NCBI GenBank assembly: GCA_017893485.1
Contig: CM030368.1
Location: 178,618,504 to 178,682,503 of the forward strand
Direction of reading: 5' to 3'
Length of the DNA stretch: 64,000 nucleotides
Origin: Hemerocallis citrina
Lineage: Eukaryota > Streptophyta > Magnoliopsida > Asparagales > Asphodelaceae
Shown in pieces: positions 52,265 through 63,735 of the stretch. Under the pieces are notes generated by a model. The model was not told where the DNA came from and searched no databases. It saw nothing but the letters and a program-made list of their open reading frames with translations. The position numbers and the translations under genes were made by a program. Within the stretch, counting starts at the first letter, position 1; every line of letters starts with the position of its first letter.

Positions 52265-55200
52265 TCAATCCTCTCTCTGTCCATCTTCAGATCTTTCTTT
52301 CTCCTTATCTCTCTCTCTATTATCGAAGCCCCCCGAACCCCACTCTAAAGTGTGCCCCAAACCCTACTCCATTTTGAAAGCCCCTTTCTCTTTCTCTCTC
52401 TCTCTCATCGAAGCCCCCCGATCTTCGAAATCTCCTAGACGCCTCGCTCTCTCCACCCCCCAATCAACCTTTGAAACCCTAACCCTAACTTTTATCTCCT
52501 ACCTTCAATCTGAAGAGTCCAATTCCCGACTCCTCGACGCTCCTCTGTCTTGCCACCGCAGTTCGAAATCCCCTAAACGCCTCTTTCTCTCCACCCCCAC
52601 TCGACCTTCGAAACCCTAACCGATCTCCATCTCCATCTCCATCTGTAAGTTGGATAGAGGTAAAATTTCAATATTAAGTTTTTTTAAAAATTGTTTATAT
52701 ACATCCAAAATCAGTAAAGTTTACATCTTTATGAGAATTACCCCATTATCAAATAGCGGTTAATTTAGGGTTCTTCATTCATGATGTTGATTTATTCAAT
52801 TTTGGGTTGATTTAATTGACCTTTTCGCTCTACCTCAGAAGAACAATTGCTCCATCTTAATTTTGTGAATTAGTCTTTATTATTTTGAATTTTTGTAGAA
52901 TCCCGATTAGAAATAAATGTTGTTTACATCTTTATTTATTTAGTTTTATGTTGTTTGTAGGTATGGAAGGCCAAGAAGGAAGTGCTAGTTCCATGGATAA
53001 TCCTATCATCGAGCCACAAAGTTCCCTTGTCCTAATTGTTGATGACCATGTGAAGCACCACATTGGTATGACTTTCAACTCTTTAGAAGAGGCTGAGGAA
53101 TTTTATAAAACTTATGGTAGGGTTAGACTGTTTGAGGTCCATAATATCTCAACAAAATATGTTAAAGGAGAGCTTGTTAGTAAATACTTTGTTTGTTCAA
53201 AAGCGATGGAGCAAAAGAAGCAGTTAGATGAAGTTGAAGAAGTTAGCAGACTTAAGAAGGTTAGGAGGGGAGGTAGTGTTAGAAGGAATTGCAATGTATT
53301 AATTTGGTTGAAATTACACAAATAAAGAGGTGTATGAGTTATTTCAAAATTTAATGAAGTTCATAATCATGGATTTACTTCACCAAGAAGGATGTACTAG
53401 TTGCCGGGAAATCGTATTGTTTCTAAATCAAAGAAGGTACTAATGAATCAATTTAACAATATAAATATTTCTACACATAAGCAAATGACATTCTTTGAAA
53501 GTTGTAGTGGAGGGTTTAATAAAACTGGATGCACAAAAATGGATATTCGTAATGTTGAGAGAGACTTGAGGGAAGAGTTGCGGGGTTTTGATGCACAAAT
53601 GTTGATAGAGTATTTTTGTATTGCAACAATACAAAAATCCTTCGTTCTTCTATAAATATGAGACCGATGAGAATGATCGTTTAACTCATTGCTTTTGGTT
53701 TGATGGCATTGGTAGGGTAAATGCTAAACACTTTGGTGATGTGGTGTCTTTTGATGCAACACACAATACAAATCGTCATGGGTTGGTATTTGTAGCTTTT
53801 GTTGGAAATAATTACCATTGGCAGTCAGTTTTTCTTGGATGTGGGTTGATTCCTAATGAAGAAACAAAGTCTTTTGTATGGTTATTTGAGAGATGGTTAG
53901 AAGTAACTGGTCATCCCCCGTTAGGTATGGTGACAGATCAAGATATTGGAATTGGTGGTGCAATCAAAATTGTTTTCCCTCAATTACATCATAGATATTG
54001 CATTTGGCACTTTTTAGATAAGGTACCGAAGAAATTGAAGGGAAAGTCCTTTGACAGAGAATTTAATAGATCTTTCTACGGAAATATTTATGATGCCGAA
54101 AGTACTGATTTTGAGGCAAAGTGGAAAGCAATCCTTAATAAGTATGATCTAGGAGATGATAAATGGTTGAATGAAATTTATGTCTTGCATGAAAAATGGG
54201 TTCCGATTTATAATAATACTCATTTTTGGGCGGGTATGTCAAGTAGCCAAAGAAGTGAGGGCATGAATTCTTTTCTAAAGAAGCATACGGCAAAAAAAAC
54301 ATTCTTTGCATGAGTTTGTCTTTCAATTTGAAAGAGTATTGGCAAGACAAAGAGAGGAGGAACTCAAAGAAGATCATCGAACTCTAGAGTTGCAACCAAA
54401 ATTGAAGACCTTATTTCCGATGGAAAAGCAAATGTCCCAAATGTACACATTGAAAATTTTCTTCTTATTTCAAAATGAACTTTGCTCAAGTATGTTATAC
54501 AACGTAGTGTTGGTTGAAGATAATGGTAGTGAAGAAATTTATTGTGTTAAACTGTGTGGAAATGCTGAATCAAATAAATTTGTTAAGTATTGCAAACTTA
54601 ATCAAATGGCAAGTTGCTCTTGCCTTATGTTTGAGTTGAAAGGGATCCCTTGTAAACATCTTCTAGCATTTCTTAAATACCTTGATCAAAGTAAGTTGTC
54701 GGAGCAATATGTTGTAAGGCGGTGGTGCCGAGATGTGAAAGGAAAATGTGTTGGTGAAGGTGGAAAATGTAATGACGACGTCCTTATCCCAGAGTTTGCT
54801 TCTCGCTTTGTCGAGTTAACTCATTTAGCCAATCAAGTTGCCGATGAAGGAGTCACAAATGATGAAATTTATGAATTGGCCCGCAATAACTTTTGCAAGA
54901 CTATTCAAGAGATACATTGTTTGAAACACTAGCAAAGTGAAGAGTTAAATGAAAAAATTTCGGAAGAAGGTGAGAAAGGAATGAAACCGTCCAAAATCAT
55001 GGTGCTAGAGCCTCTTCATGCTAAAACTAAAGGAAGACCTAATGGAAAGAGATGGAAGCCAATACGAGAACAATACAAAGGTCGACCAAGAACATGTAAT
55101 GCGTGCGGAATGAATTTATTTTTGCATGATTCGAGAAATTGCCCAAAAAGAGTAGAAAGGTTATTTATCAACCAATTTTATTGTCAACCAATTTTATGTT

Positions 55201-55340
55201 CTCATTTATTGTCATTTGTTTTAAATACTGATCTTCACTAATTTCATCTTTATTGTTATTTATTTAGTGAAACTTATGCTCAAAAGGTGGATTGCTCCAC
55301 TGGAGACAGTGAGGATGATACTTCCGATAATATGAATTGA
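52265..55340 (+). pseudogene. FAR1/FHY3-like protein with MULE transposase and SWIM domains, frameshifted
   Basis: A CT-rich 5' leader with a GTAAGT donor (about 52646) and TTTGTAG acceptor (52960) precedes the ATG at 52963. The FAR1 DNA-binding region has MTFNSLEEAEEFYKTYGR and YVKGELVSKYFVCSK. The MULE transposase core follows with FDATHNTN, MVTDQDIG, RYCIWHF and SQRSEGMNSF, so the D, D and E residues are present. The SWIM zinc finger is CSCLMFELKGIPCKH. After a TAG at 54930 the frame continues to a CCHC-like CNACGMNLFLHDSRNC and probably a last exon ending NMN at 55340. There are stops near 53325 and 53400 and frameshifts near 53615 and 54300 (an A8 run). A relative would be a light-signalling factor or a transposase; this copy is dead. 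Confidence 0.87.
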
Positions 55341-56589
55341 GGGAAGTATTTGGTTTTGTCTAAATTTTTTGAGTTTTGCTTCCCTTTGAAAGAGGTGGGG
55401 GTTCATTATGCTTTTATGTCTAAATTTTTTGTTTGAATATGGCTGAAGATGAACTTCTTTAAATGCTTATGCTTTGAACACAATACTTTTGTTATGGCTG
55501 TGATGATATTCACACTATTATGCTTTGAATTTAATTTTAAGATATTCACACTATTATGGATGTGATGATAATTTCTGAAACTGGGCAATGATGAACTTAA
55601 TTTGGGAATATATATTTATAGAGAACTGATCAAGTACGAACCAATTCGCACCTGATCAGTAGCGAACTTCTCAGCCATCTGTTGGAACAGCAATTTGATT
55701 ATGGGAGTGATCTAGTAGCCTGCAATCTTCCGCTCATCTCACTTAACATTGGGGGTAGTTAAGTCATTTAAGTTCTCTTTCATCCCTCTGTCAGTCTATG
55801 TAGTTAAGTCATTTTGATATTCACACCGTTATGGCTCTGATGATATTCACACTCATTCTGGACTATTTTTGAACTCAAGTTGCGCGGTTTTAGTGATTGA
55901 AGATTTTCTGAATCTGGGCAATGATGAACTTAATTTAAGTATCTTTTAGTTTTGCACTTGGTTTTGACATCAACAAATATACTTATGCTGCTTCTTTGGT
56001 TATGGCATTGGTTTTAACATTGCTTCTCTGAATATGAGATTGGTTTTGACATGGTATATTACACTATTGGTGATGCATTCATTATGCTTCCTCAGAGATT
56101 TTTCTAAAATTTAAGAAATGTGATATTCAAAAAGTTCTGAGCCTAGATTAGTGAAGAAATTAGTGTGATGCTGAGCCACATATATATTTAGATTTGTTTT
56201 TCTTGCATCTTTGATAATTTAAATTTATCCCCTATCATAACATCACACTTTTAACTGTTTATGCCTTTGAAAGTTTTGAGTTTCAGCTTCAAGAGATAGA
56301 GCATCAGCAACAGAGCATCAGCTTCAGCAGCAGACATGATATTCAAAAATTTTATATTGGTTGTATATCTTCTCTGAACTTGGTGGCTTTTGTGATGAAC
56401 TACATGTTTAATTCATACCAGATTTTCAAACAAACCAATTGACTACAATGTTTATTGTTTTCCAGGGGAAGGATGATCACTTCCCAGGGATGTCGTGACC
56501 TCGATCAAGTTGCTGGCCAAACTGCAACTGGAGTTTAAATGTGCTTTTAGACTGCCAGCCAGTCCTCTCGTCCTGTTTTTACTGAACCT
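55341..56589 (+). other. Repeat-rich flank of the FAR1-like pseudogene
   Basis: It contains the right direct repeat (55619-55765). It also contains two or more copies of a GATGATATTCACAC motif and of CTGGGCAATGATGAACTTAA, before and after that repeat. This looks like a deleted second copy of the same unit. A CAGCATCAGCTTCAG-type short repeat lies near 56300. No gene is seen. Confidence 0.5.
55619..55765 (+). repeat. Direct repeat right of the FAR1-like pseudogene, with hairpin
   Basis: GAGAACTGATCAAGTACGAA followed by TTCGCACCTGATCAG forms the same hairpin as at 52097, and the match goes on through CTTAACATTGG. Same orientation as the left copy. Confidence 0.8.
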
Positions 56590-57198
56590 TGATATGGGTT
56601 AGGAACGACGTGGCCCATCTTGGGCCACAGGATCCCCTCAGGATGCGCGCACCTCCTGATCCTCCAGATCCGCCACGTCAGCGTCGAAAAACCACCCGGA
56701 CCACTGCCACGTCTGCCCGGGAACCGCCCGGTCATCTGCCACGTCAGCCCTAAACCGCCCGGGTTTCCACCGCTTCAGCCACACGGGCAACCGGGTCCAG
56801 ACCCGGCCCCAAACGGGTCCAGACCCGGCCCCAAACGGGTCCAGACCCGGTTAGCATTTTCTATAAATACCAGACCCTTACTCCTTCTCCAGGTAATCAA
56901 TCCTTCCCCACCAAAACCCTAGTTACTGTTACTTTCACTTAGTGACTGACTAGATCGTCGGAGGGTATGCCACCGGGACCAACCCCGGTGTTCCGAGACC
57001 GTCTGCAGGTACACGAGACCCTCGGATCCGAACCTCAAAGATCCGAGCTGAGCATCAGCCTCCACCTCAATACCGCCTTCCTCAGTACCGTTCGTCCAGC
57101 CAAGGGTCGTCTGCATAGGTGTCTCCCCCTTCAATACAAATCGAGTAAGAACTCACGCCTGGTGCATCCACACGTTCCCCCAAAAACAAACCGCATCA
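56590..57198 (+). repeat. 5' LTR of the right-edge Tat element
   Basis: 609 bp, TGATATGGG to CGCATCA, with a TATAAATACC box at about 56864 and three short GGTCCAGACCCGG repeats just upstream. Matches 1141-1693 in inverse orientation. Confidence 0.9.
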
Positions 57199-57201
57199 GG
57201 A

Positions 57202-57221
57202 TGGCACCGTCTGTAGGAAAC
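57202..57221 (+). other. Primer-binding site of the right-edge Tat element
   Basis: TGGCACCGTCTGTAGGAAAC, three bases after the LTR, with two changes from the copy at 1118-1137. Confidence 0.8.
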
Positions 57222-57323
57222 TGCCTATCGTAGATGCCAATCCGAGCCTCGCTTCCAACGGTACCCTCATAGACGCCGACCTGAGCTCCGCCCCCGTCGG
57301 CATTCCCGTCGACCCGAGCTCAC

Positions 57324-58790
57324 ATGGCACCCAAAGCCGCAAAAGCCGTTACCTCCGCACGCCGACACGACGTGCCTCCGCAAGGCATCGATGCCGATGC
57401 TCAGGGACCGAACAACCAACGGGTCAGTCACGGGCCTTAGCCGAACGCCTCCCGCCCGGTCCAGGGCGACCTATGGGGGGTAATCTCGAACCGCCAGGCC
57501 AGCCGTGGTAGGGGAGGAGCCGCTTCCAACTCGGCTCCGAACCATCCCAGACCCCCGTCCCAAGGAGCTCCGAACCATCCCAGACCCCCTATCCCAAGGG
57601 AGGGAGCCTGCGCTCAGCCGGGTCGGTCGGCAACAGTCTGCCCAACTGCACCGGGCTGAAGGAGCCCCGATTACCCACCAGGAATTCCAGGACTTCCGAA
57701 GGGAAATCTTGGGTGCCCTCCGAGGGGTCCCCGTCAACGAGAACGCCCGTCGTTCCCACACACGGTCACAGGCTGATGCTACCGTATCTCGCCACTCAAC
57801 AATCCCCCCAGAGTATGATGGCGACATTCTGAAGCGCCTCCAAGAAATGGAGGAGCGCCTCGACCACGTTGGTAACGGCGACCCAAGAGCAGCTCAGGGG
57901 TACAGGCCTGTTCGTCCTCCTTTCTCCGCCCTCATCCTGCAGGCGGAGATACCCCGCAATTTCCGTCCGCCTCAGTTCGAGACATATGACGGCAAGGGCG
58001 ATCCTGCTGATCAGATGGAGGGCTTCAAAACCCTCATGATGATTCACAGCGCATCGGATCCCCTCCTATGCCGAGCCTTCCCCGCAACACTCCGGGGTCC
58101 GGCTCGGGAATGGTTCTCCAAGCTCACCCCCTGGCTCCATCTATTCTTTCGACCAGCTAGAGGGCAGCTTCCTCGCCCACTTCGTAACCAGCCGAAAGGC
58201 CGAAAGAACGAGTGCATCACTACTTGGACTCCGGCAAAAGGAGGGGGAGCCCCTCCGAGTGTTTGTTCGAAGGTTCACTGCCGAGGCGAGGTCAGTCTCA
58301 TCCCTCGACCCCGGTGTTGCCTCGGCAGCCTTCCGCCACAACGTCCAACATGGACAGCTGAAGGCCTCCCTGGCAAAGAAGCCGCCGATAGACTTCCCCG
58401 ACCTCCTCAACCGGGTCGAAAAATATATCCGAGCCGAGGAGGCCCTCAATCCCGAGGACCAGAAGGAAGCTCCCGGGAAGGGGAAGCTCAAGGCCGACGA
58501 GATTGAGCAGGCGAAAAAAGCTCCAAGAGACGGGGGCTCCGCAAAGAAGGTTCTGCCGATCCCCCGCTTCGAGAGGTACACCCCACTGATGCAGAACGTG
58601 TCGACAATCCTCTTAGCGATTGAAGACAGCGACCTCGTCCAGTACCCCCCTCGACCGTCCAACAACACCAGCAAGAAGAGGTATTAGCGGTTCTATAGCC
58701 GTTTTCACCGGGACAACGGGCACGACACAGATCACTGCCGCACCCTGAAGGACGAAATTGAGGCCCTCATCCAACGAGGGTACCTCCGAG
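57324..58790 (+). pseudogene. gag of the right-edge Tat element
   Basis: The start MAPKAAKAVTSARRHD lies at 57324. The longest frame (57505-58506) carries a small internal duplication around RTIPDP, then ITHQEFQDFRREILGAL, MEERLDHVGNGDP and the capsid FETYDGKGDPADQMEGF to FSKLTP. Compared with the copy at the left edge, one T is inserted near 58132, which shifts the frame. The rest is read in another frame as FTAEARSVSSLDPG, LLNRVEKYIRAEEAL and RYTPLMQNVSTIL. A TAG near 58685 precedes FHRDNGHDTDHCRTL, the zinc-knuckle-like motif with its first Cys changed to Tyr. Confidence 0.88.
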
Positions 58791-59079
58791 AGTTCAAACG
58801 AGAAGGCGCCAGGGAACAGAGGGACAACAGAAACAGGAGGGATTCCCCTCCTCCTCGAGGGCACCGACAGCGTCCCGAGCGGGATCTGGATCCTGAGGAG
58901 CCTGAGGGTCAAGCGATCCTGCATTGCGTCCACGGAGGGCCTAGGGGAGGTGAATCCAACACTTCTCGCAAGGCCTTCATCCGGGATGTAAATACCGTCC
59001 AGGGCCCTCTCTCCCCCCGGTCCAGCAACTCCCTGTATCCTTCTCAGGAGCGGATCTAGAGGGGGTCCGGCTCCCTCAC

Positions 59080-59420
59080 TGTGATGCCCTCGTTATCAAC
59101 CTCAGCGTGGCGAACTTCGACGCCCGGAGAATCCTCGTAGACAACGGGAGCTCGGTCAACATTCTGTTCCTCGAAGCATTCGAGAACCTAAAGCTCTCCC
59201 GTGAGAAACGGGAGCCGGGTATACCCTACACGGATTCTCCGGCGTCCCCATGACTATAGAGGGGATCGTCACCTTGGACGTCACGGCGGGCACGAAGCCC
59301 AACAGAAGGACCGAGTCCATGGATTTCATGGTTGTGAATGTAAAGGCAGCTTACAACGCCATCCTCGGCCGCCCGGGGCTCTGCTCCCTCTAGGCGGTTT
59401 CCCTCGGCCTACCATCAGAA
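59080..59420 (+). pseudogene. Protease of the right-edge Tat element
   Basis: CDALVINLSVANFDARRIL is followed by VDNGSSVNILFLEAFENL, with the catalytic Asp in place, unlike element W. Then come YTLHGFSGVPMTIEGIVTL and MDFMVVNVKAAYNAILGRPG. A frameshift near 59205 and a TAG near 59393 interrupt it. Confidence 0.85.
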
Positions 59421-59570
59421 GATGAAATTCCCTACCAATACTGGCGTCGGAGTTGTCCACGGGAATCAGGAAGCAGCACGTTCGTGCTACATGACGGCGA
59501 TCGGAAGTAGTGTGTTTCCCCTCGATGCCGTCGAGCTGGAGCCCGAAAGACCCAGCCAGAGCCAGAGCCG

Positions 59571-60125
59571 GTGGACGAGCTGCAAGATGTCTCGTTCGAG
59601 ACAGGGGATGCGTCGAAGCACTTTCATGTAAGCTGCTCCTTCGCCCCCGACCTCAAGTCCGCCTTAATCACCTGCATTCGGCGCAATGTCGACTTCTTTG
59701 CCTGGAAGCCCTCTGACATGCCCGGTATCTCCGAAGATCTCATCATGCACAAACTCAGCGTGGTTCCCGGGTCGAAGCCAGTCGTCCAAAAGCGGCGCAA
59801 GTTCGCTCCTGAGCGACAACAGGCAGTAAACGCAGAAGTGGACAAACTCTTGTCCGCACATTTTGTACAAAAGGTCAGCTACCCAGAGTGGCTGGCGAAC
59901 ATCGTCATGGTGAAGAAGGCGAGCGGGAGTTGGAGGATTTGCATAGATTTTACCGACCTCAACAAAGCATGCCCCAAGGATCCGTTCCCTCTCCCCAGCA
60001 TTGATGCCCTGATCGATGCTACCACGGGTCACGAGCTTCTCTCCTTCATGGATTCCTTCTCAGGCTATAACCAAATTCGGATGTTTCCTCCCAACATCGC
60101 CAAGACGTCCTTCGTCACAGACTAA
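59571..60125 (+). pseudogene. Reverse transcriptase N-terminal half of the right-edge Tat element
   Basis: The frame reads DFFAWKPSDMPGISEDLIMH, QKRRKFAPERQQAVNAEV, VQKVSYPEWLANIVMVKK, RICIDFTDLNKACPKDPFPL and LLSFMDSFSGYNQIRM, then FVTD and a stop at 60123. Everything that should follow (QGLYCY, MPFGLKNAGATYQ, YVDD, the thumb, native RNase H) is absent. The text resumes directly with the second RNase H. This is an internal deletion, not a sequencing gap, since both sides are clean. Confidence 0.9.
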
Positions 60126-60129
60126 AGAA

Positions 60130-60560
60130 GCCGACCAGATGTGGGAAGTTTACGTCGACGGCTCCTCTTGCGAAATGGGGAGTGGTGCGGGCATCATTCT
60201 TCGAGGTCTGGATGGTTTCCTCCTCCAGTATTGTCTCCGCCTCAACTTCCCGGCCTCCAACAATGAGGCCGAATACGAGGCGATGATCGCCGGACTTAAC
60301 CTGGCTCATCAAGCCGGTGCCGAAACAGATCCAGGCCTTTAGCGACTCTCAGCTGGTGATCAGCCAGATCACCAGGGACTACGAGGCCCGTGACGATCGG
60401 ATGATCAGGTACCGGGCCATGGTCCAATGCCTATTATCGTCCTTCGACGAATCGGCTGTCATAAGAATCCTCCGGGAGCTGAACGCCCAGGCCGACGCCC
60501 TGTCGAAATTGGCTTCCTCATCCTTTGAAGGCCTCGACCGCACAGTCCTGATTAAAGTCA
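60130..60560 (+). pseudogene. Second (archaeal-like) RNase H of the right-edge Tat element
   Basis: MWEVYVDGSSCEMGSGAG holds the first catalytic Asp, NNEAEYEAMIAGL the Glu, IQAFSDSQLVISQI the next Asp, and LNAQADALSKLAS the last Asp. One frameshift near 60315 separates the first two motifs from the others. In Tat elements this domain lies between native RNase H and integrase and is thought to be an acquired additional RNase H. Confidence 0.9.
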
Positions 60561-61879
60561 TGTTGAAGCCAAGTACAGACTCCACGGAGGTTCTGTGCGT
60601 CGAAGACGGAGCTCCTCCTGACGACTGGACCACTCTTATCAAAAATTTCCTAGTCAAGGGAGAGCTCCTCGAAGACCGAGCTGAAGCAAGGCAGATCAGG
60701 GTCCGATCTGAAAGGTTCGCGGTCATCAATGCCACCCTCTTCAAAAGATCCTATACAACAACAGATGGCAGACCCTACCTCCGCTGCCTAAGCCTAGACG
60801 AAGCCAAGTACGCCCTCAAGGAGCTGCACGAGGGGATCGGCGGATGTCACATGGGAAGCCGTTCACTAGCACGGAAGGCGCTAAATCAAGGGTATTACTG
60901 GCCCACTATGCTGCAAGATGCCCTTGCCCTAGTGAAGAAGTATGGCCCCTGCCAACGGTTCTCCCCAGTGAAGAGGGCTCCTCAGGCGAACCTCCGGTCC
61001 ATGGCCAGTCTGACCCCCTTTGCAATGTGGGGAATGGATTTGGTAGGCCCATTTCCGAAAGCAACGGGCCAGCGAAAGTTTCTCATTATGGCAATCAACT
61101 ATTTCACCAAGTGGATCGAGGCCGAGCCATTAGCAACGATCACCGAACGACAGACTCAGCAGTTTTTCTTGAAACATATCGTCTGTCGGTTCGGGATTCT
61201 GCAGGTACTCATCACGGACAATGGGACTCAATTCGTGGGCAAGCAATTTGGCAAGTTCTGCGAAGATCTCGGGATCCAGCAGCGTTTCTCCTCAATGTGC
61301 CATCCCCAGTCTAACGGTCAGGCCGAGAACGCGAACCGCCAAATCCTCGATGGTCTCAAGAAACGACTCAATAACTCTTCCAAGGGGTTATGGTTCGACG
61401 AGCTACCCAGTGTTCTCTGGGCCCACTGAACAACAAAGAGAATCCCCATGGGAGAATTCCTTTTCAATCTGACATACGGCGCAGAGGCCGTCATTCCCTT
61501 AGAGATCGGGATCCCTTCACCCCGAATCATGTCTTTCGACGAGGCCGCCAACTCCCAACAGCTGCGGGCCGACCTGGACCTCATAGACGAGGTCAGGGAA
61601 AAGTCCGCCCTTAGAAGAAGCATCTACCAGCAAAGAATTGAGAAGTTCTACAACAAGAAGGTGCGCCCAACCGACATCAAACTCGGAGATCTTGTCCTCC
61701 AAAAGCTGGCGGTGTCCAATCCCGGCCAGAAGAGAAAGTTGGCACCAAATTGGGAGGGCCCCTACAAAGTATCCAAAGTCGTGCGCCCAGGCACGTACCG
61801 CCTGACCAGTGGCGAAGGCAAGCCCATCAAGAGGCCCTGGAACGCGGAACACCTAATCAAGTTCCTAGGAGGAGAGTAG
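60561..61879 (+). pseudogene. Integrase of the right-edge Tat element
   Basis: The frame from 60317 to 61429 carries LHEGIGGCHMGSRSLARKAL and KKYGPCQRF, so the first Cys of the zinc site is replaced. The core has WGMDLVGPFPKATGQRKF (Asp), VLITDNGTQFVGKQFGKF (Asp) and SNGQAENANRQILDGL (Glu). A single TGA at 61427 follows VLWAH. The same frame goes on to NLTYGAEAVIPLEIG, KLGDLVLQKLAV, APNWEGPYKVSKVVRPGTY (GPY/F motif) and the end LIKFLGGE at 61879. It is the best preserved pol domain in the window. Confidence 0.92.
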
Positions 61880-62020
61880 CCTCCATGTAAATTATCATGA
61901 TTGTAATCGGCACGTCGTGCCTAGTCTTTTGTAAAGTTCAAATATATTGTAAATATACTAGCTTTCTTAAAACAAGCCCACGGCTTCATATTTTGTAACA
62001 AATAAAGAACATATCTCGAG

Positions 62021-62200
62021 CTCGGCACTCGGATTACAGCGCGAGCCCAAAAAGCTTCTCTTAAAAGCTTGGGGCTCGGCGCTCGGATAACAGCGCGAGC
62101 CCAAAAAGCTTCCCTTACAAGCTTGGGGCTCGGCGCTCGGATAACATCACGAGCCAAAAAAGCTTCTCGTACAAGCTTGGGGCTCGGTGCTCGGGCGGCC
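62021..62200 (+). repeat. 54-bp tandem repeats in the 3' region of the right-edge Tat element
   Basis: About 3.3 units marked by CTCGGCGCTCGG at 62021, 62075, 62129 and 62183 (with small changes) and by GCGAGCCCAAAAAGCTTC. Followed directly by the 224-bp array. Confidence 0.92.
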
Positions 62201-62229
62201 CGGCCTGGTTGGTTTTTTGGTAACGTGCA

Positions 62230-63735
62230 TCCAATCAAACAACTCTGCTTCCTCCACGCAAGCACTGTCTCTCCCTGAGAACATGTCCTGGAGCTCAGCG
62301 TCGACCCCGAGCAAGGCGGGTGCCTTATTCAAGGCACCGCGATCTTGACGCTCAGTGGCGACCCTCTGCTACGCCCGCAATTGTCTCTCACCGGTATGGG
62401 GGCTCGGCATCCGTCCCTCGCTCGGTTTGGGCTTTTTGAAGCTCATCAACCTATGTACGAGGCGACATCCGCCAGCCACGCCCGCACCGTCTCTCCCTGA
62501 GAACATGTGCTGGAGCTCGGCATCGATCCCGAGCAAGGCAGGTGCCTTATTCAACGCACCGCGACCTTGACGCTCGGCGGCGACCCTCAGCTACACCCAC
62601 AATTGTCTTTCTCACCGGTATGGGGGCTCGGCATCCGTCCCTCCCTCGGTTTGGGCTTCGTGAAGCTCATCAACCTATGTATGAGGCGACATCTGCCAGC
62701 CACACCCATACCGTCTCTCCCTGAGACCATGTGCTGGAGCTCGGCGTCGACCCCAAGCAAGGCGGGTGCCTTATTCAAGGCACCGCAACCTTGACGCTCG
62801 GTGGCGACCCTCTGCTACGCCCGCAATTGTCTTTCTCACCGGTATGGGGGCTCGGCATCCGTCACTCGCTCGGTTTGGGCTTCGTGAAGCTCATCAACCT
62901 ATGTACGAGGCGACATCCACCAGCCACGCCCGCATCGTCTCTTCCTGAGAATATGTGCTGGAGTTCGGCGTCGACCCCGAGCAAGGCAGGTGCCTTATTC
63001 AAGGCACCGCGACCTTGACGCTCGGCGGCGACCCTCTGCTACTCCCGCAATTGTCTCTCACCGGTATGGGGGCTCGGCATCCTTCCCTCGCTCGGTTTGG
63101 GCCTCTTGAAGCTCATCAACCTATGTACGAGGCGACATCCGCCAGCCACGCCCGCACCGTGTCTCCGTGTGAACATGTGCTGGAGCTCGGCGTCGACCCC
63201 GAGCAAGGCGGGTGCCTTATTCAAGGCACCGCGACCTTGACGCTCCGCGGCGACCCTCTGCTACGCCCGCAATTGTCTTTCTCACCGGTATGGGGGCTCG
63301 GCATCCGTCTCTCGCTCGGTTTGGGCATCGTGAAGCTCATCAACCTATGTACGAGGCGGCATCCGCCAGCCACGCCCGCACCGTCTCTCCCTAAGAACAT
63401 GTGCTGGAGATCGGCGTCGACCCCGAGCAAGGCGGGTGCCTTATTCAAGGCACCGCGACCTTGGCGCTCGGCGGCGACCCTCTGCTACGCCCGCAATTGT
63501 CTTTCTCACCGGTATGGGGGCTCGGCATCCGTCACTCGCTCGGTTTGGGCTTCTTGAAGCTCATCAACCTATGTACGAGGCGGCATCCGCCAGCCAAGCC
63601 TGCACCGTCTCTCCCTGAGAACATGTGCTGGAGCTCGGCGTCGACCCCGAGCAAGGCGGGTGCCTTCTTCAAGGCACCGCGACCTTGACGCTCGGCGGCG
63701 ACCTCGACACTCTTGCAACTGGTTCTCTCACAAAC
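62230..63735 (+). repeat. 224-bp tandem repeats in the 3' region of the right-edge Tat element
   Basis: Six to seven units with TATGGGGGCTCGGCATCC at 62395, 62619, 62843, 63065, 63289 and 63513. Spacing is 224 bp, with one 222-bp unit lacking two Ts. Units differ by only a few bases. Each unit can be read as an ORF of about 60-95 residues, but 224 is not a multiple of three and no protein family is recognised, so these are not called as genes. Confidence 0.95.

Noticed and set aside
57202..57221. Primer-binding sites as tRNA genes
   Set aside because: Only the 18-20 nt complementary to a tRNA 3' end is present, with no cloverleaf around it.
62230..63735. Regular repeats as a CRISPR array
   Set aside because: Units are whole 224-bp tandem copies with no unique spacers, in a plant retrotransposon.
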